From: Talpa occidentalis | Taxonomy: Eukaryota; Chordata; Mammalia; Eulipotyphla; Talpidae | DNA: 64,000 nucleotides | Reading direction: 5' to 3' | Assembly (NCBI RefSeq): GCF_014898055.3 | Contig: NW_023605083.1 | Coordinates: 66,581,715-66,645,714, forward strand | Part shown: positions 10,770-23,640 of the stretch, piece after piece | Position numbering within the stretch: the first letter of the stretch is position 1 | Layout of the letters: every line of letters starts with the position of its first letter | Program-made: the position numbers and the translations under genes | The notes under the pieces: generated by a model | What the model saw: only the letters and a program-made list of their open reading frames with translations | Databases searched by the model: none | Told to the model about the DNA's origin: nothing

Positions 10770-10990
10770 TGTAGTGGTTAATCACAGGACTTGGGAGTCA
10801 GACTGGCTAAGTTTGATTACCCGACTCTCCCACCTGCTGGTTGCACGACCTTGGACAAGTTACTTAATATCTCCTGGCTTCACTTTTCTCTTCTGCAAAA
10901 TGCGGATAATACTGGCTCCTACTTCATTGGGTTGTTTTGAAGATTAACTGGGCCTCCATGTGGAAAACGCTTAGTAATGGAATCTAGACC
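10770..10990 (+). mobile_element. MIR element, near full length
   Basis: Head tagtggttaatcacaggact with gggagtcagactggc, core ttgcacgaccttggacaag, then a block of the ttctgcaaaatgcggataat type and the 3' part gttgttttgaagatt. One of the best MIR copies in the window. Confidence 0.8.
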
Positions 10991-13299
10991 ATGGGTAAGC
11001 ATCCAGTAAACGTTAACTCATATTGCTATGATGTGTGTCCTGTCCTTGCCACACATTACTTCCAGTTCTCTCACTCTGTGACTTAGGTGTGCTTATCTCC
11101 TTGCCAGAGCTGGGAATTGTCTTTCCCTCCCTTATAACTAAGGAAAGGTGGATTGGTCTCACCTTAACACAAGACAAAAATAAAAATGAGAGACAAAGCA
11201 GAAGATACACATCATTGTTTCATGTTACAAAAAGTTTGTATGATCCTTGTAGAGAATCTAAGACATGTGAACTAAAAGAAAGGAGCAAAGTAAAATGCAT
11301 CCTTCCCCTGGGTAGGCATTTGGCAAGGATTTATTGCGTTCTCGCTGTGGGCTAGGTCTAGTTTTAGAGCCTGAGTGCGATACAGTGAAGAGGAAAGTAT
11401 ATCTGCCCTCAGAGAATTTGTATTCTGGGGAAGGAGGGTGGAGGCGGAGTATAAATGAATAAGGGAATATATCATGCCACGTCTGGTGAATGTTTATGAA
11501 GAAAAATAAAGAAAGGTGTCTAGGGAATGGAATGTGGGATGGGGGTACAGGAGGAGTAAGATTTGAAGGTCATGGGGAGACAGTAGTGGGAAGTGGCATG
11601 GAGGAGAGACCTCAGGGCAGACCCCAGGCTCTGGAGAAAACCAGGGCGTGCTGGGAAAGGACGAGCCATGGGCTGGGAGCTGGGAGACATTAGTTCTAGA
11701 CCAGCTTAGTCAGTGACTCTAGGCAAGTCACTTTCCCTCGTGGGGCCAATTTTCCTCATCCGAACAACGGGGTAAGGAGGAGTTTATTTATCTTTGCCCT
11801 AGAGACCCTTCTAGCAGATATCTCCTAGGGTTGTATAATCTTAATCAAGGTTGTTCTAAGACAGAATTGTAAAGTTGGCAGTAATTCCAGTGTTCTTCCC
11901 TTTTAGGTACACTTTCCTCCACTAGGTGGTGCCTGGGCCTGTCCACCTCAGGGGCCAAGTGCCCACACACTCTGCTTCCTGTCTGCCAGCAACACTCCTT
12001 GAAAAAGGACATGCCATTCCTTTTTGCTAAAGGATTGTTGACTGATAACAACTCAGAATGTTACTCTTGCATTGACATATAGACATTAATGCCTCCCCCA
12101 AAAGGTTGTATTAAGAAAGCAATGTACTAACGGCACACAGTCAAAGACTGACTGAAGACATTATTTAGGGAATACTGGTACTTCCCAATAGCTGGAAGTC
12201 ATCTCATTAATAATATTATTAATAATAGTGGACATAAATATCCAAAATACTGAATGACTGTCTTAATGACTATTTACATGACTAATGATTAGCATATTCA
12301 AATTTCATAATTTTTTTGCTATACAAAAGTCATTCCAGGCAAGTTCCTAGACATCAGAGCAAGCTCCTGACCTTTCAGTCTTTTCATTTCTAATCAAATC
12401 ATATCATGAATAAAAATCTAAAACTCTCAAGTCTACGGCCACCTCTTAGCCTGTTTTCCTTCCCGGAATCCCTATTTCTGTCATAGATAAAGTACTTCTT
12501 GCTCGCTCTTGCCCTCCTCCCTTGCACTCTCTCCCTACTCCTCATCCCTAACACATTTAGTCTGGCCACTTAGATTTTTCTTCAAAGGAGAGAAAGCAAT
12601 TTTGTTTCCTAATATTTTATGATACAACCCAAGGTCCATAAACCCTGGACAGTAGGAAAGATGATCCTGTTTCAATCTTAGAGACCCTGAAAAGATTCCA
12701 GATTCCAGTTCATGTGAAGGAAACAGAGACAGAAAGTCTAGGATAAGGTAGGTCAGAGCTTGGGATCTAAGTATGCAGATAGTGGGAATATGTGATAAAG
12801 TACAGAACACTGATCTAGACTTTTCCCTTCAAGTTAGCAGTCTGACTTATACCTGTGGCCTGTTTAGTCAAGAATGCATTCCTGTATCTGCCCCATTGCC
12901 ATTTTCCTCAATTCCTCTTGTTCTCTCAGCAAGAAATGTGGCTGGGCAGAAGGTGACCAAATGTATTTGCATTAAAGGAGTTATTTTCCCCTATGAGCTT
13001 GGAGGTCTTTCAGCTGCAAAGGCTGATGAGAGAATAGAGAAATATAATAGGCCAATCACAAGCAAGACTGCCTTATTCTAAGAGATGCAGAGTATACCAG
13101 CAGAGGACATAAGAAGTGAAGATATACTGAACTCTGTTTTGGTAAGTTACATTCATGTAAATGCAAAGAAGCATGATCTATGAGAGTCAGAAGGACTCAT
13201 TTGAGCTATTCATTCCATGCATGAGAAACTGAGGCTTGTTTAGGAAAGTGAAATCAGTGACGAAACTTGGTGACATCCACTGTTTTCTGTCTTAGGCCA

Positions 13300-14120
13300 C
13301 TGCTAGCTCTACTTGTCTCCAGGCTTTTCACCCTTCCCCTTGAGTAATTACCATCTCCCTGTTGATGAGCATCATTTATCTCCAGATTCCACTGGACTCC
13401 CAACTCATAGATTCAGCTACCCACTGGAAATATCGACATGCACTTCAAACTCAGCATGTCCAAATCCAAACTCTCATTCCTCCAAATTTCCAATGTCCTC
13501 ACCTACTATTGCCTACTCTAGATACATCACCTTCCATATTCAATCAGTCATCAATACCTGTCTATCTAACCTCCTTACATTTTCATAGCCAACCTTTCTT
13601 CTTGGGCCATTTGCCTTTCTTGCTTTGACTATTTCTCTAGTTTTGTAAGATCCATTTCTCTGAGCCTAAAGCCCTATAGCCCCTTTTCACCTACCTTCTA
13701 ACATCCCATAGTCAGATCTTCCAAAAAATGCATCTGACTCTATTGCCTTTGACTAAAAAGCCTTCAGTAACCCTGGAATATTTTTTTACAGTTCCCCCAG
13801 ACACATTAGACCTTGTCATGTCATTCCTTGTGCACTTCGTGTATCCCTAGAAACCATGTGAAGAATGCTGAAGCCTCTTTAGGACACTATTTAAAGTTCC
13901 CCTCTTTTGGAAACTCTCCCCAAGTCTTTCCGAACTCACTTAATCCGTCTGTTTCTGCTGTGCCCTCTGCACATGTGTATCAGAACACCTAGACTTCCTT
14001 ATCACCTTTAACTGTGTACATAGTTAGGATTATACAACTTCTCCAGTACCTAGCACAGTGCCTGGTTTATAAAGGAGCTATATGTATTTTTGTTTACTAA
14101 CTGCATGACTGGATAAGAGA
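13300..14120 (+). mobile_element. L2 LINE 3' fragment
   Basis: Contains degraded but recognisable L2 3' blocks, for example cagcatgtccaaatccaaac followed by a short-exon-like CT-rich stretch and a block near 13910 (gaaactctccccaagtctttc). The ORFs here are relic or chance. Confidence 0.6.
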
Positions 14121-14694
14121 GCCAGCTAAATATCTAATGATTCTGGGAGAAAGAACTCAAGAACCTCAGGCATGTCACATTACGTAATGGAAGCACATGA
14201 CCTAGCCCGTGCGTCACACTCAAAAACATTATACAGTGCTTAATTCCTTTTCCCCTTGAGCAAAGAAGTCAGAAGTAAAAGAAACCTGGCTTTCCAAAGC
14301 AGAGGGGGAGGGGCATTGTATTTAAATGCCTCCTCAACTCACATTTCGGCCTTTCTAATCCAAGCCACATTTTAGCCTTGGTCCTCCCCTCGCAGCCCCT
14401 GGCCTGTTTGCAAAGCATTTGTTTTGTGTGTGCACTGCAGCACATAATCCCAAGCTTTGCTCTCCTCTCAGATTTCCCCCTCTCCCCCTTATCAGGTTCT
14501 TTTTGGGCCTCGAATGTCCTGGCAGTCATATCTGTTGCCTGGGTTTTCATCCATTTCCCTCCTTCCTGATAGGGGGGCCTTTCTGTCTGCTTCCCTTGAT
14601 CTTATGAGACCTTGTGGTGACCTCAGGATCTGGAATTCTCTCTTCACTGTTTATATATCCTTGGGGGAGAGTACGCATTCTCAGCAGTAATAAC

Positions 14695-14860
14695 AGTAAT
14701 AAAAGCAGCTAGCTTATAATGAGCACTTACTATGTGCTGGCATTGTGCTCAGTGCTATAGTTTGAACCCACTGAATTAGGTTTATAAAGTTACATGACTT
14801 TGCTGAAGGCTCCACAGCTAAAGGGTAGTAGAACTGGGGTTCAAATGCAGGCCAGTTTAA
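14695..14860 (-). mobile_element. MIR element (reverse)
   Basis: gagcacttactatgtgctgg, cccactgaattaggtttat and ggggttcaaatgcaggcc form the reverse-complement arrangement of a MIR copy. Confidence 0.6.
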
Positions 14861-15959
14861 TTATATCTCTATCCACAGGGTTTAGCTCATTGCTTGGAAC
14901 ACAGTAGTTGTCCAGTAAATGTTCCATGAGAGAATGTATACATGAATGAATAAATGAACGGATGGGTGGATGAATGATGGTGCCTCCAATCTTTGCCAAT
15001 AGGAGCATTGGGAGATTTTTCTAGAATGAAAAGGTAAGAGGGGGAGGGAGGGACAGAGGTAAGAAAGAAGAGAGAGATGGAGGATAATTTCAAATGAACT
15101 TTAAAAGAGATTGGCTAAAAATCTTTGTGTATGCAAAGTATATTTTATTTGCAGATGACTTTTGAACATAAATATCATTTACATCCACCAGCATTCCCAA
15201 CCTTTAAGTAGTCACTGAGAGACATGCAATTATTTCCAAGGTGCTCTCTGCTGTTTCTGATTCTGGATTCTCTTAGGGGAATCGGATCCCAGTGTGTGTC
15301 CCTCATGCTCAAGAGAGACACATTGTCACCCTCTGAAGAGGGCCCTGATGTGTTCTAAGCCACATCTGAAACATAAATGGGTACTCATGCTGCATGAACT
15401 CGGGGGTTCTGAGCAGCAGAATGCATCTGGATGGAAGAGGCCGACTTGTGATGTGCTCTCACTGGAGACAGTCACGGCTCTGCAGTGCCTGTATTAAGCT
15501 CTCAGAGTGACTCCTTTATAGATCAGTCCCACTGGGCTAATCAGAGCTGATCTGCTGAAAACAGCTGCTATAGATCTTGTTCATCCTTTTCCCAAATTCC
15601 ACTCTGGAAGAACTGGGAGTCTGCTTTATCAGATCTGCTCAGTTTATCAATGGGAAACCAAACCATAGAAGTTAAGTCAACGTATTAAACCAAGTTGAGT
15701 TGAATTAGGCTAAGCAGCACATTGGCAGAACAGTTGAAACTAGAATTCACATCTTTTCAGTCCCAAATCTGTGCTCTTTCCATTGGCTCATCCTTTACAA
15801 TAAGGGGTGAAAGTTATATCTGTGGGTTCACATTAATAATGTGTTAGAAAACATTGTGCAGCCATTGAATAACTTTTCTTAAACAATTCTCATGTGCTAA
15901 ACCTGTGTCCTAGACATTCTGTGAGCTTCCGTAGGAAATGACAGTTGGAGAGAATTAAG

Positions 15960-16045
15960 TCTCCCTCCCTCACACCCTCTTTCACCCCCTTCCCTCCTCC
16001 CCTCCCTCCCTCCCTCCCCCTTCCCTGAACCCCTTCCCCCTTCCT
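15960..16045. repeat. Pyrimidine-rich tract
   Basis: About 85 bp of C/T with CTCC and CCCT units on the + strand. Low complexity. Confidence 0.8.
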
Positions 16046-18208
16046 TCCTATAGATAATCACTGAGCAATCTTTATGTCCTTATGTATTATACATTGCACT
16101 GGGAAGATGGAGGTTGAAAAGAAGGTACAGTGCTATCCCTTGAGGCGCTCCCAGTCCTAGTGGCGGAAGCAGACTGGTAAACAGATGCATGACATCATGG
16201 TAACTGCTATAACTAAGCAATAGAGTCCTGGGGACGCACAGAGGCAGGAACACTGTGATGCTTAATACTTATGTTAGTTATGGTGGCCAGAAAGCACTTG
16301 GAGATTGCAGGGGCATAAGCGATCCCTTCCACCTGGAGAGGCTGGGTGATATAAGTACATATGTGCTTGAAGGGGCGGCCATGTGTACATATGTGCAGTA
16401 CATGCCTTGTCTTACATGTGCATTATCATGCATGTCACTTGTAATGGAGATCCATAAATCACATGAGAACAGTAAACACTTTTGATTCGTGTCCCAGGTG
16501 AGGACACTGACCCAGAGTAGCTCTTAGGAGTATGACACTAGGAGATGATTGGACATTCAGTTCATCACCATCTCTGTCAACTCCAACAGCCCCAATATTC
16601 TCCCCTCATTGCCCTTATTATTCTGTTGTGATTGCCTTCATATTATCAACTCTCCCCATCTGTCTCCAGGCTCACTTGGAGGAGGCCATTTCTGTCCTCA
16701 TTTCTACTTTGTTCCTATCTTGGCAGTACCAGCTGTGTAGGTCAGTGCTCAGTGCCCAAATGAATTGGAGATGCCTTCAAATAAGGGGGAAGATAAGGTG
16801 ACAGAAATGGGTGCTGTGAAGAAAAGGCACTTTGAAAAATATCATGGGCCTTAGCAAGTGCCAAGCAGTAAAGGCAAACACATTATGAGTGGTATTGGTC
16901 TGGCCTGCTCTCTTCAAGATGACCTATTACTCTGTACCTTTCTTTCTTATGAACCAGTGTACTTTTCTGTTGGCTTTAAGTCCTTTCCCCCATGGTTTGC
17001 TGCCAGCTTCTTCATTCCACCCCTGGAGGGAGCTGCTGAAGAACTAGGTATAATTATGCATCCATGCTTACCTGCAACCTTCACCTTTTCTTTGCAGCCT
17101 TCCTAGAGGATGTGAGAGTAGGGTGATTGTGGGCATTATGTCTGCCCATGCTCAATGCACACTTTGCAGGGCTTGGACAGATATGCATGGGTGGATTCTA
17201 AAAGAAGACACAGTGTAAATTGACAAATCATCTGGTCCAGTCTCCTCTGTTAACAGTTGGAGACTCTGATGTCCAGAAGAGACAAGAAAAATATGTCAAG
17301 TTCCATCCCAAACTAGGACAGAGAAAAACTGGAGTCTCGTTTTCCTGACCACTCCTTCTAATCCTGTCATTTTGTCCTGGGATCTGGGCCCAGGTCTCTT
17401 GAACTAGACCAAAAAGATTTCAGATCATTGAACCCTATAGTTGGATAGAACTGAATTTATCCTGTTACAACTGGGACATCTGAAATCCAATGAGGGAGAG
17501 AGATTTGTCCAGGATCCCACTGTGAGATAGTGGCCACACTGAGGCTTCAAAAAACCTCTGTGTGTTTCTGTAGAGTCAACAAATGTAAAGTATATCCCTG
17601 CCATTGTTAGAGATACAGCAGTGAGCAAATCTTAGTAGTCCCTGCCCTCATGGACTTTACGGTCTTAGGAAGAAAGAAAGGCAATAACAAAGGCACAATG
17701 GTAAGGAGCTATAGATGTATTGGTATGTACTGATACATAAATATTACATGCTAATATATAAATAATAGTGATAACTGATAAAAGTAAGTGCTAGAAGGAA
17801 AGACTGCAGTAGAAGAACACTGGCTTTGATGGTCAGGATGAGGCTTGAATGAGGCTGTTTGGGGGGCAACTTCAGTGGGTTGATGAGCCACTGAGGAATT
17901 TGAATATCCGGTGCTGAAGGCAGGCTGGATTAGTGTACCTGGATTTTAACCTGGATGAACTAGGAAGTTAGTGGAGAGTTTCAAATGAGGAACTTTGAGA
18001 TCTGATGTATGATTTTCAAAGATTGTTCCACACTCTCTGCAGAAAATGAGTTGCATGAAGCCTAAAGTGGAGTCCCAGTGATGGTATGAATTCATGGTTG
18101 ATGCCATTATTTTGTTATGACAATATTTTTGTTAATGGGATTGCCAATACCAGTACCAACTAAAATACCTGAATAGCACTAGTGATTTAGATCCACAGAA
18201 GACAAGAG

Positions 18209-18370
18209 CAGCGGTTCTTACACTTGAGACCAAGAAGGTTTGAAGAGAGATTTGTGAATCCCAAGACATTTTCTGTGGAATGTGAGGATGTGTACATTTT
18301 TTTCTGGGGGGAACTTCCAAAGTTGTCATCAGTTTCTTAAAGGGGTCTGTGGCCCCAAAATGATGACTTA
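18209..18370 (+). mobile_element. hAT-type DNA transposon relic
   Basis: Starts gcggttcttacacttgag and ends with ttaaaggggtctgtggccc, a pattern of the old Charlie-group short elements. The subfamily is not assigned. Confidence 0.5.
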
Positions 18371-20119
18371 AATGCCTAAAAGCAGGGGGCATACAAGGTC
18401 ATTTCCTGAAGCCTGTTCCCAGCTCTAAAATCTGAACACTCTAGCAGATCTGTGAAAATGAGAATGTTGATGTTGAGTTGTCATATCAGACTGAGGAATT
18501 GCACTTTCCTTCATCTCTGCCCTTGTTGGAGTAAATAGAATTTGGGCCTTTTTTTCCTCTAAGGAGAAGTTAGTTTATTCCTTAGAAATATAATCTACAA
18601 CTTTGTTTATTCAAACTCTCGTCTCTTAGTTTCTTTGAGTTTTAAAATAGGCAAGTTCACTTCAAATGTGGCCTGAGGTGGTCCTGACTATAATTACTCA
18701 CGGTGGGCTTCACCCACGAATCTATGAATCCAACTATGTATCTACTCTACCATTCTCCTAAACTTCCCTCCCTCCCTTCCCTTTTTCTCCTCTTCTCTCC
18801 CTCCCAGCTACTCATCCACCTACCCATCCCATCTATTCACCGCTCCTTTCATCTCATTCACCCTCCTTTCTTTCAGTCCATGTCCTCATTCATCTGTCCC
18901 TCTGTTGTCCACGTAATCTTCCACTTGGGCTAGGGCAAGAGTTAGGAGACTCCAGTTCTTGTTCTTGGGCCACCACAAGTCCTTGAAAAAAATCACCTGA
19001 GACAGCTTCACTGTCCCCTTTGCTTCTACTGGAGTTCAATTTGAAAACCCCACTTCAGAAATTGAAAACTACTCTGAAATAATCACAGTGCTTGGCTTGT
19101 ATAGTTATATAATTGTAAGTATCCCCAGTAGGGCTCTGACTATGGGTCTAGACTACTGGAGGGTTCTTTATCAACAGTGTTATTTTAGATCAGTAACAAC
19201 TTCTACCCTTAGGTCTTTATTGGTGACGGGAAACCAATAGAGGAAGTGAAACAGAGGTAGGACTCAGTGAGAGGACAGGAGGCTTCCTACAGGGAGCTGC
19301 TAGTCACTTAGCTTCTAGCACTTTCTTTGCCCACACCCCCTGAAGCCCTTGTAGAGTGATTCTGAGCCATCACGATCTGTCTGTGCCCCTGAACGCGTAA
19401 CGCGTGATCTGCAGGAAGCCCTCATGGCGTGGAGTTGTTTCAGTTCCCGAAGCATTTTCGACATGTACCTATCATATTCCCACTCGCCTTGTAAAACAAG
19501 CATTTTCATTTAATACAGTGAGGCCTTTGTATTCTCAACAACAAACACATGGTCTAAGACTCACGGACACAACCTGCCTTTTTCTCCAGCCCCCCTCCCC
19601 TTCTCTGTCCTCCCTTACAAAACCCAGTGTCAGCAGAAAGATCTGTTTACAAACAAAGGCTCCAAGAGAACAATATCAGGGGCTCAAACAAACCCCTGAA
19701 ATATGCCCCCACTCTGTTTTTGAAATCCTGGTGCATAGTGTGTACCACTGACTGCAGCTTTCGTGGAAGGCTTCCTGCCTTTCCATCTCTCCCTCTGTCT
19801 TCTGTCTGGCTTCCTCTGTTTATTCATTGAAACCATGAGGAGCCTGGACTGGATAGGCAGCCGATGCTGGCCAGGGCTTGTGGCTCTCTGGGAAATAGAG
19901 TCCAGACACAGAGTTGCTTGCAAATAGCCAGACAGACCCAAACACGACCACCTGAAGCAGAAACTTATTGAAGAAGGTTTATGGTTGGATACAATAGTCA
20001 CAAGATGCTTATGAAGCTCTCAGTCATTTTTCTACATTGTCAGAAGGGACTCTTTTGCCCTTGAACTTGAGTCCACTGTAGCTGCCTCTTACTTACACGT
20101 TGCCAATGTCAGTAACTAA

Positions 20120-20340
20120 CAGATTTGGTACATAACATGTGCCAGACACTGTTTCAAGTGATTCTGCATAATTAACTCTTTAATCCTCACAGCAGCCCTC
20201 TGAAGTAGATACTATTATACACCTAGGTTTCCAGATGAGAGAACTGAGGTCCAGGAAGGTTAAGTGGCTATAGTCCAAGGTTACAGCAGCGAGTAAGCTG
20301 TAGAATCGGTCCGTACGGCCCATGTTCTAACCGCTCCTCT
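20120..20340 (-). mobile_element. MIR element (reverse)
   Basis: Order: acatgtgccagacactg, then aatcctcacagcagccct, then agatgagagaactgagg, then a right end with catgttctaaccgctcc. This is a nearly complete copy read from the 3' end. Confidence 0.75.
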
Positions 20341-20429
20341 CTAGATCAGGTCTGAGTACCGTAACTTCACATTTAACTTCCTCCCCAAGCATTACTTCCT
20401 ACCATAACTTTTCTAAGTTCCTCATATTA

Positions 20430-20643
20430 GGTTTCTCAACCATAGCAACCCTGGCATTTGGAATGGGTAACTCTTTGTCGTGGGAGTCTGTCCTGCCACG
20501 TGGGGTGTTTAGCAGCATCCATGCCTCTACCCACTAGGTGCAGTAACTGCCCCGCCATCCTAGTTGTCATGATAAAAAATGTCTGCAGAGAAATTAACAA
20601 ATGTCCCCTGGGAGAAAATCTCTACTACTTTGAGAACAATTGA
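20430..20643 (+). mobile_element. hAT-type DNA transposon relic
   Basis: Begins ggtttctcaacc, ends tttgagaacaattg, with tgtttagcagcatccatg and ctctacccactagg between. These are hallmark blocks of a common mammal-wide short hAT element. It is nearly complete but diverged. Confidence 0.7.
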
Positions 20644-21544
20644 CTTAACTTGGATTCTTTTTATTCAACAGAATTTTATGTTATTCCTAGAATATATATT
20701 CCCACCTCTGCACTTTTTCATATTTGATTTCCCCATTGACCTTGCAGTGTCCTTGGCACCCTCCTCATCAGTCTTCTCTATTCCAGAGTCTTTCAGTTCC
20801 TCAATGTCTTTTACAGCCAGAGAGGAAATACTAGCTTGTCTGAAGAACTGAGCTGCTTGCTTTTATGCTTTTGTTTAAAATATGGTCTCCCCTTGCTAAC
20901 TTTCCATTTAAAATCCCCTAAAGATTCCACAAGAATCTTGAATTAAGAACACAATTCATTCCATGTATTCAATAATTGTTCTTTGAGTCAACCATTTGTC
21001 AGTTCCCAGACTAAGCATCTAGAATATGAAGTCAAAGGAGATATGATACTAGGTCTTCTAGAGTTTATGTGGTTGACTGTCAGAGCTGAAATGAGCCTGC
21101 AGATCAACTCTTTGCTCTCTTCCAATTGATTATTTGGGGCAACCAAATCCCAGAAGGCAGATGATATTGGTGAAGGTCAACTAGGAACCACGCTCAAGAC
21201 TGCAATAGACCATCCTCCACCTAGTAGAACAAAATTTAAATTTGAAGCTCCATGGAAAAAAAAATATCATTTCTCCATTGAGAGGCTTAAAGAGCACCTT
21301 TGAATTGAATTGTAATTCATAGTTTCATAGCAAATACTAAAACAATAGAAAATTAGTTTCTGAAAAGTCAACAGCTTTCTCTCTTCAAAGTTTTTCTCAC
21401 CCTCTTCATTATTAAATCTGAAGGCTGAATGACTTCAGATTGCCACTGAGTCTTGGACAGGAGTCCTGGGATATTATCCCTAACTTTTTCAGTTCTGTGA
21501 CTCTATCAATAAAACACCATGAAATCCCAAATTAGTAATCCCCA

Positions 21545-21975
21545 CTCCTCATGGACTTGCTATCTCAGTAGCCAAATATCCCCTATTGTCTATGGAATCA
21601 ATTTCAGATCATTTGTTGTATCTTCTGCAATCTAGCTACAGTTAACATCTACAGCTTCATTCCCTCCTATGACTGTGTGCACCCCCAGTGCCATCCAAAG
21701 CAGATGACCTCCCCACCTGCAAAGTCACCTTGCAGTGATTTTACAGCTCTGGGACTTTGCTCATGCTCCACCACCTACTAGGAGGTCTTTGCTCAGCCTC
21801 TTCCCACCAAAATTCTGTCCCTCACACAAAGCTCAGTTCTCAGACCTCTCATCCAGGAACCCTTCTCTCAGCATTCCCAAGCCTGGTAGAGGAGCTCCCC
21901 GTGGCCCCAGAGCTGTGAAGCTGGGATCTGCCCCTGTGGCTGGGTCCCTTCTTTATCTCCGTTTCTATCTCTCTT
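21545..21975 (+). mobile_element. L2 LINE 3' fragment
   Basis: A CT-rich segment with the same kind of blocks as the 13.3 kb fragment (tctgcaatctagctacag, ctcagacctctcatccagg). Diverged, boundaries approximate. Confidence 0.45.
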
Positions 21976-23459
21976 CCTGAAAGGCTCACCCCTGGCTGTG
22001 TGGGCCAGGATGAGGTGATGGCAGGCTCACCCGAGAGAGGAGCTTTTGTTTCCAGAACTCAGCCCACACTGTCTGGGGTGCATTTTTATATAACTGGTTG
22101 TGGGCCTGCGTCAGTTATGAAATCTACATCATTTGGCTCACCCATGTGGGAACCTTCCTGTTCCACCCAGTTCCTTGGATTGGCTGCAGGTGCTCTGGGC
22201 CTCTATCCCGATCTGTCTTGTAGGGGTTCAGAGATGCATCATCAAGCACAGTCAACCACAGTGCTGGGAGCCCACAGTAATTTTAGGGGCCCATAAAATG
22301 ACTTAATTACTTTTAAAAGCAGAAGGAAAAAGTTAACATAATAATAATAGTTAATAAATAATAATGAATCCAGTTTCTTAATTATATTGTTTATTTGACC
22401 AACACAATCATAAACTAATTCTATGCATTCATGGTGGAAGGGAAAAGTGCCCGGGACTTTTCATGATGCAACCCTGTGTGAAAAAGAACTTCCCCCAAAT
22501 CGAGAACATTAGTGGAATATCAGGGCAAAAGTTCATGTCTTAGCACCCTCAACTTAGAAATAGTTTCCCTATGTTTTCAAGAAAATCCCTAGAACTTATT
22601 TTACTATAGTCTTCTCCCATGATGGGGCCAGAGAGGGTGCAGCTTGCCTTGGGTCACACAACTTAGTCATCCCAGCCCATGGTGAAGTTGTGCTTTCTGA
22701 TCTCTTACTGCTACTTACAGTATTTTACACAGCCAAACCCAGTGACCACTACGGCCAGCCTCCCATTTTCTAGATACAAAAAAAAGCCTTCCTCAGGATG
22801 GACTGGTGCTGCAGTTTTCTGGGAAGAGATTGTTGCCTGTAAGGTTTGTCGAGTGAGCAGAGAGAACTTAATGTCCTCAAAGCATCACAATGACCCAAAG
22901 CAGACACTCTTCTCCAGGGCAGCTCCCACATCAGCACCACTCAGTCACGCAGGCTCTGACTTATACTAATGCAATCTTTAAGGGTAGAAAATACATGGAT
23001 CCTTTTCCTCTCCTCTTTCTCCTCCTCTACCTCTTCTCCCTCCTTTATTACTTTCCATCTCCCACTTCCATTTTTTTAAGTTGATATACACCAATTTCAC
23101 AGACAACAGGTGACAGAGAGAGCAACAAACATGTTTCTCTATTTTAGACAGCAGTATCAGAAAAGATCAAGTTTAATAGCATGAAGGAAGGAAAAAAATG
23201 CCAACTGTCCCAATTCTGTGGAAGAGGAACAGACATTTATCATGGATATCAATAAAGAGGGCACCTAAGGTTTATCAAGTACTATGCAAATGAGTGTTTG
23301 TATTCTCTCACTTAATCCTCAAAATGGCACTCTGCGTTAAGCACTGTTATCCTTTGAAGAAGGGATTTTGCCCAAGGCTACAAGCTAACAAGGGCAGAGC
23401 TGGGATTCCAACAGATCATACTCCATACTCGACAGTACATGTGCTTAGCACTTGTTATG

Positions 23460-23640
23460 TTGCCAGCGACCCGTGCCAAGTTCTGGTGCACCCATTATCT
23501 TATTAGTTCCTCCTACAATTAACAGAGGTAGATTGTATCACCCCATTTTACAGATGAGAAGGCTAACACTTAGGAAGATACCCTGATTTTCCCAAGTCAT
23601 GTGATTAATGAAAGGTAAAGCCAGCATCGGAATGCACCTT
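23460..23640 (-). mobile_element. MIR element (reverse)
   Basis: ccccattttacagatgagaa, acacttaggaagataccctg and aaagccagcatcggaatg are MIR blocks in reverse order. The adjacent 23.27-23.42 kb segment has similar blocks and may be a second partial copy. Confidence 0.6.
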
